NCBI GenBank assembly: GCA_900319655.1
Contig: ONPH01000111.1
Coordinates: 1-7,541 of the forward strand
Source of the DNA: an uncultured Eubacteriales bacterium
GTDB taxonomy: Bacteria > Bacillota > Clostridia > Oscillospirales > Acutalibacteraceae
Length of the DNA stretch: 7,541 nt
Direction of reading: 5' to 3'
Each line of letters opens with the position of its first letter. Positions within the stretch are counted from its first letter, which is position 1. The position numbers and the translations under genes are program-made. This document shows, in pieces, positions 6,194-7,541 of the stretch. The notes under the pieces are model-generated. The model worked only from the letters and a program-made list of their open reading frames with translations, had not been told where the DNA came from and did no database searches.

Positions 6194-7150
6194 CTGAAAA
6201 TCAAGGCATTACTGACGGCTGCTATACTCTCCGCCGTCATCGTCATTGCTCCGTTCGCGAAAAGCGAGCCGGTCTTTGTCACCGAATCGCTCAACAACTA
6301 CGCTTTAGGCTATATGAGCTGGGGCGTTAAGCATATGGGGCTTGACGTTTTGCAGAAGAATTTGGAGAAAAAGGGCAAGCTGCCCGAGGTCAAGGTCGCG
6401 GTTATCGACTCGGGAATTAACACGGACAACAAATACCTTAAAAACCGCTATACAAACGACGGCTACAATTTTCTTGACAACAATACCGACATCAGCGATT
6501 CGGAGTTTCACGGCACTATGGTGAGCGGTATAATTGCCGACTGCACCTCATCGAATGTAAAGGTTATGCCGCTAAAGGTCAACGGCGCGTCAGGCAGAGG
6601 AAATATGAAAAACGTCGCAAAGGCTATTCATTACGCCGTTGAGCACAACGCGGACGTTATCAACCTCAGTCTTAGCTCGGAAGATCCTAATCATACAATT
6701 ACCATTCTTGACGAGGCTATTGAAGAGGCAGTTAGCAAGGGTGTTGTTGTTGTCGCAGCCGCCGGAAATCAGGGTGGAGACACAGCCGACCGCTACCCTG
6801 CCAACAAGGATAACGTGCTGACAATTACCTCGGTTGATTCCTCCGACAAAATCGCGGAGAACGCCAACACAGGCGCGGACGTTGACTTTGCTTTGCCGGG
6901 AGTTTTAATCTTAGCTCCGTACAAAAGGCTTATGATGGTTGACTCGGGTACTTCCCTTGCCGCTCCCCACGCCGCAGCAGCCGCAGCGTTGCTCAAAAGC
7001 TGGTGCAAGCACCTAAACCAAGACCAGGTTGTCGATATTTTAAAGCAGTACTCCGTTGACCTCGGCGCTAAGGGCTTTGACAACACCTACGGCTGGGGTA
7101 TGATTAACCTTTCAAAATTTAACGTAAACGCTACTCCGCCGAGCCGGTAA
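6194..7150 (+). CDS. Secreted subtilisin-like serine protease (S8), near-cognate start and cut off before its dockerin
   Basis: Starting at CTG 6194 gives 318 residues. Residues 2-22 (KIKALLTAAILSAVIVIAPF, then A) form a signal peptide, so the protein should be exported. ATG 6314 (residue 41) would give a product lacking this export signal, so it is less likely as the native start. The peptidase S8 triad is complete: D72 in VAVIDSGI, H106 in FHGTMVSG and S254 in SGTSLAAPH, with oxyanion N192 in AAAGNQGG. Only about 35 residues separate the signal peptide from the catalytic domain, so the usual I9 propeptide chaperone is missing. The domain ends normally with YGWGMINLSKFN, then NVNATPPSR and TAA at 7148-7150. 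The -1 frame downstream continues as a Thr/Glu/Pro linker and dockerin, so this stop looks like the result of a 1-nt loss. It lies 23 nt after the amylase and probably shares its transcript. It may process extracellular enzymes or degrade proteins; substrates are unknown. Confidence 0.8.
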   Translation: MKIKALLTAAILSAVIVIAPFAKSEPVFVTESLNNYALGYMSWGVKHMGLDVLQKNLEKKGKLPEVKVAVIDSGINTDNKYLKNRYTNDGYNFLDNNTDISDSEFHGTMVSGIIADCTSSNVKVMPLKVNGASGRGNMKNVAKAIHYAVEHNADVINLSLSSEDPNHTITILDEAIEEAVSKGVVVVAAAGNQGGDTADRYPANKDNVLTITSVDSSDKIAENANTGADVDFALPGVLILAPYKRLMMVDSGTSLAAPHAAAAAALLKSWCKHLNQDQVVDILKQYSVDLGAKGFDNTYGWGMINLSKFNVNATPPSR

Positions 7151-7491
7151 CAGAGCCTGTGACCGAACCTACCGAGCCGACTGAAGAAGTCACAACCGCT
7201 CCTGTCACAGAGCCCACTGAGCCTTTAACAGAGCCGGTTGAGACTACGGTTGAGCCTACTGTTGAGCCGACTACAGAGCCGCTTATTATCGGCGACGTTA
7301 ACTTTGACGGCACGGTTGATGTAATGGACGCGGTTATGGTTCAGCTTTACGCGACTGACAACGCAAGCTTTGACGATACACAAAAATATGCGGCAGACGT
7401 AAATGACGACGGTAACATTGACGTTCTTGACGCTATGGATATCCAGAAGTATGTATCTTCCAAAATTACAGAGTTTAAAAAGAAATCATAA
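7123..7491 (+). pseudogene. Frameshifted C-terminal part of the protease: Thr/Glu/Pro linker and dockerin
   Basis: This frame is open from 7123, after a TAA at 7120-7122, to TAA 7489-7491. It overlaps the protease end in another frame. From 7141 it reads EPVTEPVTEPTEPTEE and further TEP repeats, then IIGDVNFDGTVDVMD, AVMVQLYATD, ADVNDDGNIDVLD, AMDIQKYVSSK and a final ITEFKKKS. This is a complete two-loop type I dockerin, closely similar to that of the amylase. It has no ribosome binding site or ATG; the only in-frame candidate starts, such as GTG 7159, lie within the linker repeats, and it has no signal peptide. It is therefore best read as the detached tail of the protease. One extra base near 7138-7141, for example CCGCCGGAGCCG instead of CCGCCGAGCCG, would join both into a protein of about 432 residues. 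Sequencing error cannot be excluded. Confidence 0.75.
7141..7281 (+). repeat. Degenerate TEP-coding linker repeat
   Basis: The units ACAGAGCC(N) and ACTGAGCC(N), coding Thr-Glu-Pro and variants (VTEP, TEPT, VEPT), recur about a dozen times. They form an extended Pro/Thr/Glu linker between the catalytic domain and the dockerin. Such linkers are common in multidomain extracellular enzymes. The repeated CCG/GAG context at the 5' edge is where the reading frame is broken. Confidence 0.75.
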
Positions 7492-7541
7492 TATTTTATT
7501 TAATAACAAAAAAGAAAATCAGAGAGAAAAAGAGAGACAAG
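7492..7541. other. AT-rich, purine-rich tail with no supported feature
   Basis: The last 50 bases follow the dockerin stop. They hold ATTTTATTT and AAAGAAAAT, a weak A/T-only inverted pair, then a run of purines. No convincing terminator or start site is visible before the window ends. Confidence 0.5.

Noticed and set aside
7109..7122. Programmed -1 frameshift at the CAAAATTTAAC stretch of the protease gene
   Set aside because: The in-frame codons AAA TTT do not form an X-XXY-YYZ slippery heptamer, and a slip there would meet TAA at 7120-7122. The shift must occur after 7122, where no slippery site is seen.
7131..7313. Low-complexity Gly/Ser/Val/Thr frame on the - strand over the linker
   Set aside because: It is the complement of the TEP-coding repeats; simple repeats leave all frames open and there is no start signal.

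Overview
The window looks like chromosomal DNA of an anaerobic gut or rumen Firmicute in the Ruminococcaceae/Oscillospiraceae group. Evidence for this is type I dockerins on extracellular enzymes ending in K-TEFKKK-type tails, an AmyE-like secreted amylase with a dockerin, strong AAGGAGG ribosome binding, clostridial housekeeping flavoproteins and a moderate G+C with AT-rich gene borders. The species cannot be named from sequence alone. All supported genes are on the + strand.

Layout. Bases 1-181 are the C-terminal end of a small membrane protein of the COG2426 type, closed by a clear intrinsic terminator. A 27-bp segment containing that terminator hairpin recurs exactly 99 bp downstream, just before the next gene. 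At 339-3130 two flavoprotein genes overlap by ATGA: an HI0933/BaiN-like FAD enzyme and a COG2509 FAD-dependent protein. At 3213-4280 lies aspartate carbamoyltransferase (pyrB), with an unusual short C-terminal tail that looks like the zinc ribbon of the regulatory chain PyrI, without the PyrI nucleotide-binding domain. A 108-bp imperfect inverted-repeat element bounded by TTAA begins exactly at the pyrB stop and is followed by an intrinsic terminator.

From about 4473 a new transcription unit starts with an extended -10 promoter. It encodes a secreted GH13 alpha-amylase with a C-terminal dockerin (4530-6170). A secreted subtilisin-like protease (6194-7150) follows after 23 nt. The protease has two oddities. 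Its signal peptide is only reachable from a near-cognate start (CTG or ATT). Its Thr/Glu/Pro linker plus dockerin (about 7141-7491) is in the -1 frame, so the dockerin is cut off by a frameshift.

The first half is housekeeping metabolism (redox flavoproteins and pyrimidine synthesis). The second half is an extracellular starch-degradation unit whose products were probably meant to dock on cohesin scaffolds, as in amylosome or cellulosome bacteria. I see no CRISPR array, tRNA, rRNA, transposase or clear novel defence or signalling system. The most notable points are the PyrB-zinc ribbon fusion, the frameshifted dockerin protease with its odd start, and the inverted-repeat element.
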